Assembly (NCBI GenBank): GCA_963995505.1
Contig: OZ023185.1
Location: 15,201,691 to 15,265,690, forward strand
Source: Hypericum androsaemum
Lineage: Eukaryota; Streptophyta; Magnoliopsida; Malpighiales; Hypericaceae
DNA length: 64,000 bases
Reading direction: 5' to 3'
This document shows, one piece after another, positions 35,889 to 47,300 of this stretch. Within the stretch, counting starts at the first letter, position 1. The number at the start of each line of letters is the position of its first letter. The notes below the pieces were generated by a model, which saw only the letters and a program-made list of their open reading frames with translations, made no database searches and had not been told where the DNA came from. The translations under genes and the position numbers were made by a program.

Positions 35889-38220
35889 CTAAAAGGACAT
35901 AAAAATAAACAAATCCAAGGAAATCTCTAGAGCATACTTAGAGAGCTCGTCCGCCAACCGGTTGCCTTCCCGCCAAGTATGTCGAACATCGATCACCCAG
36001 TCCCTCCCCAATAAGTCACGCGCTCTCGAGATCAGAGTCGACAAAGGGTGAACCCGGTCTACATCCCATCCCACGCACAAGATGGCAAGAGATGAATCAA
36101 CCTCTACTTGGACTCTCCAGAATCCTCTCTCCTAAGTCAACTCAAGTCCGAGGACTAGAGCCCAGAGTGCCGCAGCCAAGGATGTACATACTCTAATGCC
36201 CTTGGCAAAGCCATACAACCAAATACCACCCGAATCACAGATAATTCCACCAGCACCAGTAATACTCGGGTTGTCCATCGAAGCTCCATCGGTATTGAGC
36301 TTGACGAAGCCATCCGTAGGTTGCTGCCAAGATAATAGGGAGTCCCAAATCACCCTGGAGAACCTGCAATCCTGGGCCATGTGTAACAGAAACTCGACGT
36401 CTCTCCCATATCTCGGGCAGGTATCATCCTCCGTGAAATGCCTCCTCATCCGCTCCGCATTGGTCATCAGCCTACAATGACAAAATAACCAAGTGACTAA
36501 GCAAATTCGCTAAGGGATCCTAAGAGTCCAAATTCGGGACCAGATCGGGTCAGGTGGGGGCATCCCCTCTACTCTACTCAAAGCCCTATAGGTGGATTGA
36601 GTAGAAAAGTGCCCATCCTGGGTAAGACCCCACGATAAAGAGTCTGTCCAAGCTGGTAAAATCTGCAAAAAAATTGAAGTCAATGAGCTCATAATATGCG
36701 GGGGCAAGTAGTCCTCCAACTGAGAGATGTCCCAACTACTCCCGGGGGTCCAGTAATCTGCGAAGCATCTCCTAGCATCCTCCACAGAGAGGTTGCTAAG
36801 AAGGTGGTTATTGAGAGGGGACGGGGAGAGCCACAGGTCATCCCAAAAATACTACAAGCCATTGCCCACCTTCCGGCGAAGACCACGGGCAAGAGTTGGC
36901 CAGGCCTTCACCATGGCCTACCAGGTGGAGGATGAGCCCTGCTTCAGCTGCAGCAACTCCAGATCACGACCCTCCCTGCTATACTTGCCACTAAGAACCC
37001 GCACCCAGAGGAGGTCCTGCGATTGGAGAAATCTCCAAGACAACTTGGCAAAGGATGCCATATTGATCTTGTGCATAGGCTTAAGATCAAGGCCACCCAC
37101 CTCCTTAGGGAAGCACATAGTGGGCCAACTAATCAGATGCATCTACTGACGGTCCTGCTGGGAGCCCCAAATGAAGTCACTGACACAGTGATCCATATCC
37201 GTGCAAAGGCTAGCAGGAAGGAGGTCAGTTTACATCGTGTGAGTCGGAATAGAGGTGAGAACCGAGCGAGCGAGCATCAGGCGACCTGCCCTACTCAAGA
37301 ATCTCGCCTTCCATCCAGCCATCTTGCCACGGAGCTTCTCCAAAATATAGTGGTATGACTGGCGACGGTCATGTCTGAGGTTGGTGGGGGCACCAAGGTA
37401 TAGTCCTAAATCCGAAGTCAGAGGGATGCCCATCACGTCACTGATCTGGCTAGCAAGCTCCAAGCTGACGTTCTGGGAGACCATAAGCTTGGACTTGGAC
37501 AAACTGACCCGTTGCCCCGAGTAACCGCAGAAGGTATCCAACAGGCTACGAATAGTCCTAGCTTAGGTCAAGGAGGCCTCGCCCAAGAGAATCAAGTCAT
37601 CAGCAAACATCAGCTGGGATAAAGGGGGGGCACGACGCGTCAGCCTGATCGGGACCTATCTACAGGCCTGAACCAATTGTTCAATGGCATGTGAAAGTCT
37701 CTCCATGCAGAAAACAAAGAGGTAGAGGAAATGGGGTCACCCTGACGTATCCCACGGGAAGGGCAGAAGGTCTCAGTTTTCCCCCCATTCCAAAAAATAC
37801 GCATCGAGGTCGTCGAGATGCATTCCATCACCCAAGCGATAAAATACCAGGCAACCCAGTAAGGAGGAGCGTTTGCTCGAGGAAGTCCTAGTTTAGGCGA
37901 TCATATGCTTTCTCAAGATCAAGTTTGAGGACTATCCAGCCCTTATGGCCACCCTTCTTGGGCATCGAGCAGACCACCTCCCAGAGGATGACAATGTTGT
38001 CCGACATATAGCGACCAGGGACAAAGCTGGACTGTGTCGGACTAACCATTACATCAAGGAGTGGCTTCAACCTACCCACTAGGATATTAGTAATGATCTT
38101 GTAGAGAATACTACAAAGGCTAATGGGGCAAAACTGGGCCAAAGTCTCGGGCGTAGGAACTTTAGAGAACACGCCCATGCCAGAAGAACTTCTTGACCTG
38201 CGCACACACCGAATCACCAA
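35889..38220 (-). pseudogene. LINE 2 reverse transcriptase / RNase H pseudogene
   Basis: Minus strand, in order: RT with PISLCSILYKIITNILVGRL and KLDLEKAYDRLN (38220-37888), RGIRQGDPIS (37831-37640), catalytic FADD in QLMFADDLILLGEASLT (37620-37565) directly followed by a stop, then CGYSGQRVSLSKSKLMVS and GLYLGAPTNLRHDRRQSYHY (37541-37230), GGLDLKPMHKINMASFAKLSW (37142-36918), the zinc-binding segment CPRYGRDVEFLLHMAQDC (36467-36350), and RNase H with KLNTDGASMDNPSITGAGGI and HTWREGNRLADELSKYAL, ending at 35889. Several stops and frame changes. It belongs to a different LINE family from the one at 8.3-11.4 kb, judging by the residues around shared motifs. Confidence 0.9.
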
Positions 38221-38362
38221 CTACCTCCCAGTACCTCTGGAAGAAGACAGCCTGATAACCATCCTCACCCGGGGCCTTGAAAGGCCCCATCTGAAACAAA
38301 CCATCACGACATCAGCCCGAGACACAGGACGACCTCCCAGCACCTCAAGAAGAAGACAGCCT

Positions 38363-38376
38363 GATAGTTTTCGCTT
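38363..38376. repeat. Target-site duplication of LINE 2, right copy
   Basis: GATAGTTTTCGCTT matches 29593-29606 at 13 of 14 positions and marks the 5' truncation point of LINE 2. Confidence 0.82.
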
Positions 38377-39521
38377 ATTGAAGCGGAAGACGAGCATTTT
38401 GGAACTGTGTTTCTGGGCCTATGTGCCCAAAGTTTGATTAATTTTGTGTGTGGTTCCTAACTAGCTGGGCCTAACCTGGATAATCTTAGTTGTGTTTCAG
38501 TGAGCCCACAACTAGCTCTCGAATTGTTCATTTATGTGAGGATAATCATTGTTTTAAAATACGATCCGGACGTCGACTCGAGATTTCTTCTGTTCTCTGT
38601 GTTATACGGTCAAACCAAAAATTTTCTAATAAAAATCATTTATTATATTTAGTATTAAAAAAATCAAATAGTTATAATATTATCCAATTTTATTACAAAT
38701 TATAACATATAAATACCAAAATCATAATATAATTTTAATTTTAAAATATATTTGTAAAAAAACTATACATTTTTGCTGGCAAGTCAGTCCAACCGGAAAA
38801 ATTGGTCGGTCCGACTGGAAAATCCAGTGGCCAAGTTCAGGGCCAAATCTAACCCGAATTTGGGTTCTCATTTGTGATTGGACCACATTTTTCAAAACTA
38901 TGAAGTAAACGTTTTTTATGTATATATTCTCAAGAAAAGACGTGCATCTTAAATAGGTAAACATATTTGGGCGGTAAAAAAATTGTAACAAATGGATGTG
39001 AAAATATGTAGGACCTTGAATTAGATTAATTTCAAATCAATACTAAATTTGGTTTTCGGAATCAGCCTATCAACTTTTAGTAGATTTTTTGCTACTCCGA
39101 AGTTCGAAATCTCTGCCTCACATTTTACCAATTCGGCCATATTTGTCTTCTCGGCTTGAATGTTGTATGGAAGGGAGGAAGTAGGTGCTGAGTTAGGTTA
39201 GGAAGAAGATATTCTTAGTACTTTAATGTCTAGTGGACAGACTTGTGGCCAACCTAAAATGGTTGTCCATCGAAGTGGACAGGGACTTAAAACCACAAAC
39301 ATGACAATGTGAGCGAGTGCGCACTTATAAGCAGCATGCTTTCTATTAAAAGTATAAATTTTATTACAAATGTAAGTGAACATATTTAACAAATTAAAAT
39401 TGGTTAATTATGTTCAATTTTACATTTGTGTATCTACAATAAAATAAAGCTGAGTGTTGAATCTCCTTGTACTAAAAGTACCAGGTTGCAAGCTCGACGT
39501 CGCGGAGGTCTTCTTGATAGG
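38377..39521 (-). promoter_or_regulatory. Displaced original upstream region of the METTL23-like gene
   Basis: If LINE 2 inserted between 29606 and 38363, the sequence from 38377 upward was formerly next to the METTL23-like start codon. It therefore should hold the rest of its leader and its promoter, now more than 8.7 kb from the ATG. I see no clear TATA box. The rest is AT-rich with no gene. Confidence 0.45.
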
Positions 39522-41114
39522 TGTTGAGGTACAAAATAAACTCGGCCTTTGGTTGGCATCGAGCACCCGACACTGGTCATCGAGCAATCGGCCTGGGGTG
39601 TTAGCATCGAGTCGTCCACCTCAGGTCCTAATTATGTTGAGACTGATGACGGTCTTCCCTCGGTCGAGACCGATGAGGACAGACCGCTTTGGTATGTTGT
39701 CTTCGGTCCACTTAGGCTTATTCTTGGATGGCAAACATCCATCCTTGGTAAATTGGCCGTTACTTTAGACTCGTGGGTCGAAATGAGAAAATTCTGCTGC
39801 ATTGCCTAATTCGGAACAGAAGTTGGTCTAAATAGAGCGCCAAGTCCCGGTGTTGATTTGCTCTGTAGGTTCTCAGACTTTGGCAGAAGAGTAATATCTT
39901 TTGATTCGGACATCGGATTGAGATGATCTCTTCGGGTATGGAAAGGCAAGATAAAGACCTATAACTTTGTAGCTTATGACTTTTTCATATTCGAAGTGGA
40001 CGGAGGTCAAAAATGCAGGCCAAGGTGGATGCTCTAGATGCTTTGGGAGAAAAAGCGGACGCCCTTGGATGCTTTGGGCTTGGTTAAGCCCGCTTCGGGG
40101 GCAAAGTGGATGCCTTTCCGCGGCGACGGGTTCGGTGGTGGCGGCTCCAAGGAGCAGTCGGAACTCGGGCGGCAAACGAGTTTAACCAAAGCCCAAAGGA
40201 GACTCTCCTTGCCCAAAGCCCAAAATCGGTTAGAAAACTAAAATCAGCCAAAACATTTGACTTTTGGTCAACCAGTCAAATAGTTGACCAAGTCAACTCG
40301 AAAATTAGGATTTTTTAACCCAAATCTCTCACAGGCGGTGGCTACTTTGAGAGGCAAACTGGAAGGCCATCACCCACTTTGGGAGGCAAACCGGAAGGAG
40401 TACGCTTTGGGGACAAAGTGGAAGGAGCCCGCTTTGGGCTGGCAAAGCGGAAGGGACCCGCTTTGGTCCTGCTTCGTGTAGAGGAAGCCCATTTTGGGCC
40501 AAGTGATGGCCAACCCGCTTTATGTCTGCCTGGGCTTGAGCCCGCTTTGGACTTGGAGGCGGTTGCCCATTTTGTTTGAAGGAAGGTTGCTTTGGGCTTC
40601 GGGTGTTCGAAGCCCGCTTTTGGTGACATCCCGCTTGAGTTTGTTACAAAATGGCGGTCTGGTTGGAAACTTAGGCTTGGCATTACTACTATTTTGGAGA
40701 GGACGTTCAAGAAGGTCAAGTCGGCTTAGGTTTTTCCTATTCTAGGTCGGGATGATTTACTCAACACGGTCATTAATTGAGGCGGACTTCCCGGGATTGG
40801 ATCTTGGAGCTAGGTTTTCCTATTTTGAGTTGAGACTTTCCTATATTGGAGGCGGTTTAGGTTTTCTTACCCTAAGCTGGGCTAGGTCAAGACGCTCTAT
40901 ATAAGGAGGGTTCGAGCAATAGAGCAGGCACCCAATAACACAACAACAAAACCCTACTTTACCTCTTTGTATCGTTTTTATTCTTTTCGTAGCCTATCCC
41001 GCAACCTAGCTTAGCAGTAGCTCTTTTTTTTCACTCCGTTAGACCAATCTTGGAACGACCACTCTGAATCCGTCTCGAATTACTTGACGTTCTTGTATGT
41101 TTTTGCCTCCAACA
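39522..41114 (+). mobile_element. Solo LTR related to the first LTR retrotransposon
   Basis: It starts TGTTGAGGTACAAAATAA and ends TTGCCTCCAACA. Flanking 5-mers ATAGG and ATAGC match at 4 of 5. It shares the LTR plan of the first element: a GACGGTCTTCCCTCGGT phrase, GATTGAGATGATCTCTT, GACCTATAACTTTGTAG, GC-rich repeats of GCTTTGGG..AAGCGGAAG type, a TATA box (CTATATAAGGAGGG) near 40899, CACAACAACAAAACCC and CCGTCTCGAATTACTTG. No interior or second LTR follows, so it most likely arose by recombination between two LTRs. It is too diverged to be the same subfamily. Confidence 0.85.
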
Positions 41115-42930
41115 ATAGCTAAAATTTTCATGTTTGCCTCTCTTTCTGTCCATCGAACCAGATCTCAACTTCAATCGACTTTCAATATTTAAATTTTTGC
41201 ATCACTATTACTTCATTATTTATGATGATGCAAAAGTGTACTATAACGTAGAATAAAAAGACCAAGATAAGTAGGTCAAATTAAACGTCCCAGAAAATAC
41301 TTTTCCATGCCAAAAGTTCTCGAGCACTAGCATTGTGCATGGGAATAAATGATTATTTCACATAGTAATCATATGATGACTAAGTAAGATATCGAGTTTG
41401 AATTTTGTGAATAAAATATTCTTTGTTGAGAGAGAATTTCTTAATGAAAATTGATCGTACTTGATTCTGAATTTAGTCTATATGTGAATATAACATCGGA
41501 TACCAAAGAATTATAGACAAAAAAGAAAATGATTATAGTACATCGTGCTTGGCTGGGACATGCCTATGTAGTTTAGAAGAACGTTATCTTTCCATTAGTC
41601 CCAGCTAAGCCTGTCCACTTTTTTTCCATTCATCCTCCTTCAAAATCAAACATCCATCAATCCTTAATAAACTGAAAGAGCGAGAAAGGTAAAGCGGAAA
41701 GGGAAAAGGAGAAGACAGCAAAGCGAAAACAAAGTGATTTGTGCGGACAATATACCAACTGCCAACAGTATGCGTGCATTTATGTGCCTCTATATCCCTT
41801 GGCCATATACCATGCACAATAGGGAATCGAATAGAGTCGAGCATTGTGGAATCGTATTTAGACGCGGGTTCTCCATTGGTATTGGTTTTGAATCATTCGT
41901 ATATGCTATAATGGATGAGTTGGGACGAATGGCGGTCTCCTCAAAGGCATGGGAGTTTCGCCATCTCCGGAGCCCGTCACACTGTCACCCGAAAAGAGAG
42001 GGTAGATTAAAAAAGCAGAGAATTCCCTTTTCATACGAGAAGGAATTTTTTAAATTAATTGACTGGTTAACTTTTAAATGTTCAAGGATATTTTTATACA
42101 TATTATTAGGCAATTCAACGGTTGTTCTTGATGAATGATATAACTCCTATTCCATAATTTTCCGCTGACCCAAATCCACAGAATTAGGCAATTCAACGGT
42201 TCAACGTTGACCAATAGAATGACTTTGTTGGCGCCTCCCTAATAGACTAATTACAATGCACACGAGTTGGTCTAAATGAGTCTCAAATAATATATGGAGT
42301 TCGAGCAAACGTAATTGGAGTTATGTGTTTTTTTAATTATAAATCACAATAGACAATTAATCCAAAAGCAGCAAGTAATCACAATCTTAGGTACCGTAAA
42401 CATCTGCATGTTGCTGGATAGAATCTAGTAAAAGCCATCATCGTGGGTCGAATTAAACTTGGTTACGAGGGAAAATTGGGCGAGAAGAAAGCCAAATACC
42501 CATCTCCTATCTCGTGTTGCCTTTTCTGACATACCCTAATTCTTACAACATGGTATTTAATCACTGGACACATCTTTTCCCCTCCATTTTGCCCGTATCA
42601 GGGATTCCTTGGCCAGGGCTTATTTAGTCAACGGCGCAGAGTTTTAACAACTAGGATGTCCAAGGTACAATCTATGTATTTATGGTATAAATATTTACTT
42701 TTCAGAAAAATATAGGGATATTATAGTTCAAATTGAGACAAAATTGAATACGTTAAATTTAAATTCCAGAAATTATGATCTATATTAGATTTCTCCAAAA
42801 AAAATTCTTATTCGTGTGAGCCAATTTCAATCCGAACTAAAACTAAACGAATCTAATTGAACAAAATGAAATCAGATGAATTCATGGTCAAGCCCAGCAT
42901 CACCCAACCAGTAAGTAGCCTACCAAACAG
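41115..42930. other. Intergenic region
   Basis: No supportable gene. A short duplication, AGGCAATTCAACGGTT, occurs at about 42109 and 42186. Confidence 0.4.
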
Positions 42931-42932
42931 TC

Positions 42933-42934
<2 letters not shown>

Positions 42935-42969
<35 letters not shown>

Positions 42970-43086
42970 GTGTTCTACTTTGCTTTTGCAATAAATGAAC
43001 CCACCAAGCCACCACCCCATATCTATCTCCCCTTCCATGCTCGCTATATTATAATACCAGACCAGTCACCCTCCACCACCCTCCTC

Positions 43087-43113
<27 letters not shown>
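42935..43113. repeat. Two CT microsatellites upstream of the PP2C gene
   Basis: CT runs at 42935-42968 and 43087-43113 flank a pyrimidine-rich segment with ATTATAATACC near 43048. This arrangement is common around plant transcription starts, so the PP2C transcript probably begins close by. Confidence 0.8.
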
Positions 43114-43117
<4 letters not shown>

Positions 43118-44953
43118 CATAGGTTCTGACCAGCTCATAGACCAAGGTACCATCTTTGCTTCTGTTTTTCTTTCTCCCAAGTTTCTTCTTTTCTAGTAAA
43201 GACTCCAACTTTACATTATTCCCGGAACCTCCACGTGATATTTGTATTAAATTTTAAGTCTTTCTGCAATTGTGATCAACCAAACAATTCTTGGTAATTT
43301 CACAGTTTTAACTCTCTAGCTTGAACATGTATGAAATAGATCTGTTACATTATGAATTGGAAAGTTCCTCCCGTTTTTAAAGGTGGAAACTTTTCTTCTC
43401 AATTTGCTTTAATGGGTTGTTCAAGCGTTTGAAGTCTTGAAAGCAAAAGTTGCTTTAATGTTTACATGGGAAGAAATGAGGTGGAACCAATTTTATCTTC
43501 TTGGCGTTTTTTTTAGTAAAATTTAGTTAGGTTGGCCTAAACCCGGAACTTTAGATAGTACTGGACATTGTTCTCTTTCCAAGCATAGTTTTTATATTTT
43601 CGCAAGGTACGAGAATTAATCCACCGAATCTTTTCTCAGGAGTAGGAAGTATCGGTAATCTTCTTGGCTTTGTCGTTGCCGTCCCTCGTGTAATTCATAA
43701 TTGGACGTTGCTTAATTAGTCACTTGGACATTTTGACCCGTTTGCTTTTATCATTTGGAAGGCCAATCTATTGATCCTATTTTTGTCAAGATCATACCTT
43801 TTTGTCTCGCACTTTTCTTTCCTGCTTTATTATCTCTTCTTGGGTTTCTCCCTTAGTGGGATTACATACAAACTCTGACAAGTTCTCATCCCCTTCTTCC
43901 CCCATTTCAAACTCTCTCTCTCTCTCTCTCCAAGTTTTTTGTTTTAAAATATATTTTCATTCCCATATATGGCACTTTTCTAGCGTCTTTTAGCAAAACC
44001 CACCAGAGATTTAATCATTTTAGAGGCATTTGCTTTGGATTATGTGGACATACTAGCTAGCTCTTGAGCCCTTTGTCTGATTGCTTTGTTGGTTCTCTTT
44101 GTAATACCCGCTGCAGAAATGGTCAGTCTTTACCTAAACTTTTTTATTAATCAAAAGAATTATCCTTCCCATTGTTTCTTTATTTAATTAGGCACCTAAA
44201 TGACGCATCATTATCTGCAATGCCACTCTTGCTTTTGGTGTCTGCGCGTGGGATGATTGTGATCTCATTTGTTTTGTTCCACTTTCTTTGAATAGAATAT
44301 GGGAGTTGGGTTCTAGACTTGTTGTTGTTGACGGGAAAGATATTATTGAAAGAGTCGCCTCCGATATAGGGTCCGATACTAGCTTAGTAGCTTGGTTGAG
44401 TGAAGGGCAGGTTTCTTGTTTTCTGGGGTTGTCTTTGGATTGGTACTACCATTTTTCCTGTCCTTTACTAGCTTTTGTATCTGATCACTAGTTTACGAGA
44501 TTGTTGATATAAAAATATCCCAAACTGTGTGTCAGTGAGGATCCTCATTGTGGACAAGAGATCAGGACAGGTTTTTGAGCATATTCTATTCCAAGGTCAC
44601 ATTAATTTTTTTTTAAATTGGTGTGGTCTGATTTGTTGAGAGAGTTTTCTTCCCTTGCCTCTTTTTATAGGTTCTAGGAAGTTTTTGCAATAAACAAGTC
44701 ATTTTACTATGTTTTCTTCTTCATCTGCAGCTGGTCTCCTTGTCGATTCACGTTACCCCAAGTGGGTTTGCATTTGACCAAGATTAAAAGAACTCAGTTT
44801 CCTATAATCTTTGGTCTTCCATGAGACCATTTTCTTGGTTGCCCGTCTGAAGACGATTCGGATTCCCGTGTTGGATCTATTCTGGTAGAAGGAGGAACTT
44901 GGCTTCATTAATTAGACCAGTTCGTATGCTTTCTAGTTTCTGGTTTTGACGAA
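43114..44953 (+). promoter_or_regulatory. Probable PP2C 5' leader with a long leader intron
   Basis: A candidate donor CCAAG|GTACCA at 43147 and an acceptor TCATCTGCAG at 44730 bracket about 1.6 kb of T-rich, intron-like sequence. The leader would then continue 44731-44953 to the start codon. An additional small exon near 44115 is possible. This is inference from splice signals only. Confidence 0.4.
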
Positions 44954-46704
44954 ATGGGAGGCTGTGTCTCAAGTAGTACTAAGAGTACCTGCAGTAGCAA
45001 GAGCAATGGCGAACCGGTCCCTCCTTGCTTGGGCCTCGGTTTTTGCGGAGCGAAGAAGACTAGAAGAACATTCTCAGATCACAACGGGATGTTGCATCAT
45101 TTGCCTTCCATCCCTAACAGGATCTTCACCAATGGGAAAAGCAGGTCTTCCTGTGTTTTTACACAACAAGGTCGAAAGGGCATAAATCAGGACGCGATGA
45201 TTGTATGGGAAGTAAGTTACCATCTATTTTCGTAAATTTACCTGTTTGAAGCTCGGATGTTATCATTCTCTACTCAACCTTTCGGTTCTTTGTAGGATTT
45301 CTTGTCCGAAGATGTGACCTTTTGTGGTGTGTTTGATGGCCATGGACCATATGGCCATCTTGTTGCTCGCAAGGTGAGAGATAACCTTCCAATAAAGTTA
45401 CTATCATTCTTGAATTCCTGCAAGTCAAAAGAAAACGGGTCAGGTCAACTCGGCCTCAAACCGAATTCAATAACATCGGATGTCGGAGATCTAGAGAAGG
45501 ATGACTCACCCGAAGATAATATGAATTCACTTTGGAGAGAAGCATTCTTGAAGTCATACAAGGCAATGGACAAGGATCTGAGATCCCATCCTAATTTGGA
45601 CTGCTTCTGTAGTGGTAGCACTGCAGTAACCATCATAAAACAGGTATCTTTCGATACGAGCATTACCCCGTGTTTGCTTCTTTCGTATTCATCTAACTAC
45701 GACAGTTTCTGCAACCTTGAAGGGTTCCAATCTCTTCATGGGAAACATAGGAGACTCCCGTGCGATAATGGGATCGAGGGACAGCAACGATTCCATGGTG
45801 GCAATTCAGTTGACAGTTGATCTCAAGCCTGATTTGCCAAGTATATGATAAACCAACATCATCTCTTATTTGGTTGACAAATTCTCTTTTGGGGATCTAA
45901 CACTTGGGAAATGACTGTTTCCTGCAGGGGAAGCAGAAAGGATTAAGCGTTGTAAAGGCAGGGTGTTTGCATTACAAGACGAGCCCGAGGTGCCAAGAGT
46001 TTGGCTGCCATTCGACGATGCCCCTGGCCTGGCAATGGCTCGTGCATTCGGAGACTTCTGTTTGAAGGAATATGGAGTGATTTCCGTACCTGAATTCGCT
46101 CATCGAACACTCACAGACAAGGACCAGTTCATTGTTCTTGCCTCGGATGGGGTATAAGTTTCCTTGCTGATTACTGTAAAGCTTGTGGTCAGCTTGCACG
46201 ATTGCTTTAAGGTTTTATTGTCTGTGGTTCCGTGGTCTTCCACAGGTTTGGGATGTCTTAAGCAATGAAGAGGTGGTTGAGGTTGTATCATCAGCTCCAA
46301 CACGTGCAGCAGCTGCGAGAGCGGTAGTGGACTCGGCTGCTCATGAGTGGAAGCTCAAGTATCCCACGTCGAAAATGGACGACTGTGCAGTTGTTTGCGT
46401 ATTCTTGGACGGGAAAATGGACTCGGAGTCTGATAACGATGAGCAAGGCTTTTCTTCTGCGACCGTTCAGAGCAACTATTCCGGTAACGCAAATGACTCG
46501 GACGATGCCCTTAAAGCTGATCCGCCAAGTCTGCAAAGAAATTTCACAGTCAGATCATCAGACGAAAGCGACTCGTTCGGAAGAATAGCTGCCGAACTTG
46601 ATGGAAACAAGGAAACGGTGGCTGCAGAAGATCAGAGTTGGTCGGGTTTGGAAGGTGTCACTCGGGTGAACTCGCTCGTTCAACTGCCTAGATTCTCAGG
46701 GTAA
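44954..46704 (+). CDS. Clade-E protein phosphatase 2C (468 aa, five coding exons)
   Basis: Mn/Mg-dependent Ser/Thr phosphatase. Exons: 44954-45211, 45296-45643, 45723-45840, 45928-46151 and 46246-46704; 1,407 nt, in phase, GT-AG. The N-terminus MGGCVSSSTKSTCSS fits N-myristoylation at Gly2 with palmitoylation at Cys4, so membrane attachment is likely. PP2C motifs are complete: KGINQDAMIVWE (75-86), FCGVFDGHGPYGHLVARKVR (about 95-114) with the metal-binding DGHG, CSGSTAV, GNIGDSRA (209-216), DEPEVPRVWLP, GLAMARAFGDF, ASDGVWDVLSNEEVV (313-327) and SKMDDCAVVCVFLD with the last metal-binding Asp pair. The acidic Ser-rich tail ends in LEGVTRVNSLVQLPRF, a hallmark of clade-E members such as Arabidopsis PP2C33-type proteins. 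It looks intact. The specific substrate cannot be told. Confidence 0.94.
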
Positions 46705-47050
46705 CAACCACATCCTAAGCTTTCTCATTTTCCATTTTCGCGATCCACGGGGCTGTCAGCAATTGTAATCTTTTGGTTGCTTGATCCTTCAAGCAAGCCC
46801 CGATCTTATGGCCTTGTGTCCGTTACTGGGAACTGGTTACACATCTTTCTGTTAGTATATTTGTGCACTTTTCGGCCTGAGATGTTTGAATATGAAGGCC
46901 GTTTGTTCGAATGCTAGAAGCGATACGTACCTGTGTGCCTCATTCACGTTGATATGGAGTTTCGTATGGCATAGAAAGCTGGAAAAAGAAGTCCTCCTCC
47001 TAGCCATTGTGCAGTCCCTGCAGTAGGCGCGGCGATTAGGAGAAAGAACG
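46705..47050 (+). other. PP2C 3' untranslated region (approximate)
   Basis: T-rich sequence follows the stop codon, with TTGTAATCTTTTGG near 46763. The exact polyadenylation site was not determined. Confidence 0.4.
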
Positions 47051-47300
47051 GGATGAGAGCACTGGGCGCGCTGATGAGCCTGAATTCATGTTCAAGTCAA
47101 ACCGCGGCGTGCTCATTCCACGTATCGGAAGAGCAATACTGCCTTCCTTTCCCATACCTACCTACGACCCGAGAACCGGCATCATTAGCTATGGCTATCT
47201 CTCCTCGCGGAGAAGATGCCCGACTAAGCAGTTCGCGGTTCCAAGCCCGCAAAGTAGCGCTGGTGGTGTTGAAGCACCACCTGCAGATCACCCTTGAACT
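47051..47300 (+). other. Unexplained GC-rich open stretch
   Basis: A frame starting at ATG 47088 runs 69 codons to 47297 (MFKSNRGVLIPRIGRAILP..., then PTYDPRTGIISYGYLSSRRR). It has higher GC content than its surroundings and remains open upstream to about 47040. I recognise no family. It could be part of the PP2C 3' region, a short unknown gene or a relic exon. Confidence 0.2.

Larger units (their letters stand above)
29607..38362 (-). mobile_element. LINE 2, 5'-truncated, interrupted by a copia element
   Basis: This LINE lies in minus orientation between near-identical 14-bp direct repeats. Its tail is the poly-T at 29605-29613 (reading AATAAAAAAAA on minus). Its 3' untranslated part is 29614-29925, and its coding remnants are at 35889-38220. 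The 5.9-kb copia element (29926-35867) sits between them. Without copia the LINE is about 2.8 kb and lacks ORF1 and endonuclease. It is inserted into the leader of the METTL23-like gene in the same transcriptional direction as that gene. Confidence 0.8.

Noticed and set aside
44288..44491. 67-codon plus-strand frame upstream of PP2C
   Set aside because: It lies inside the probable leader intron and has no recognisable domain.
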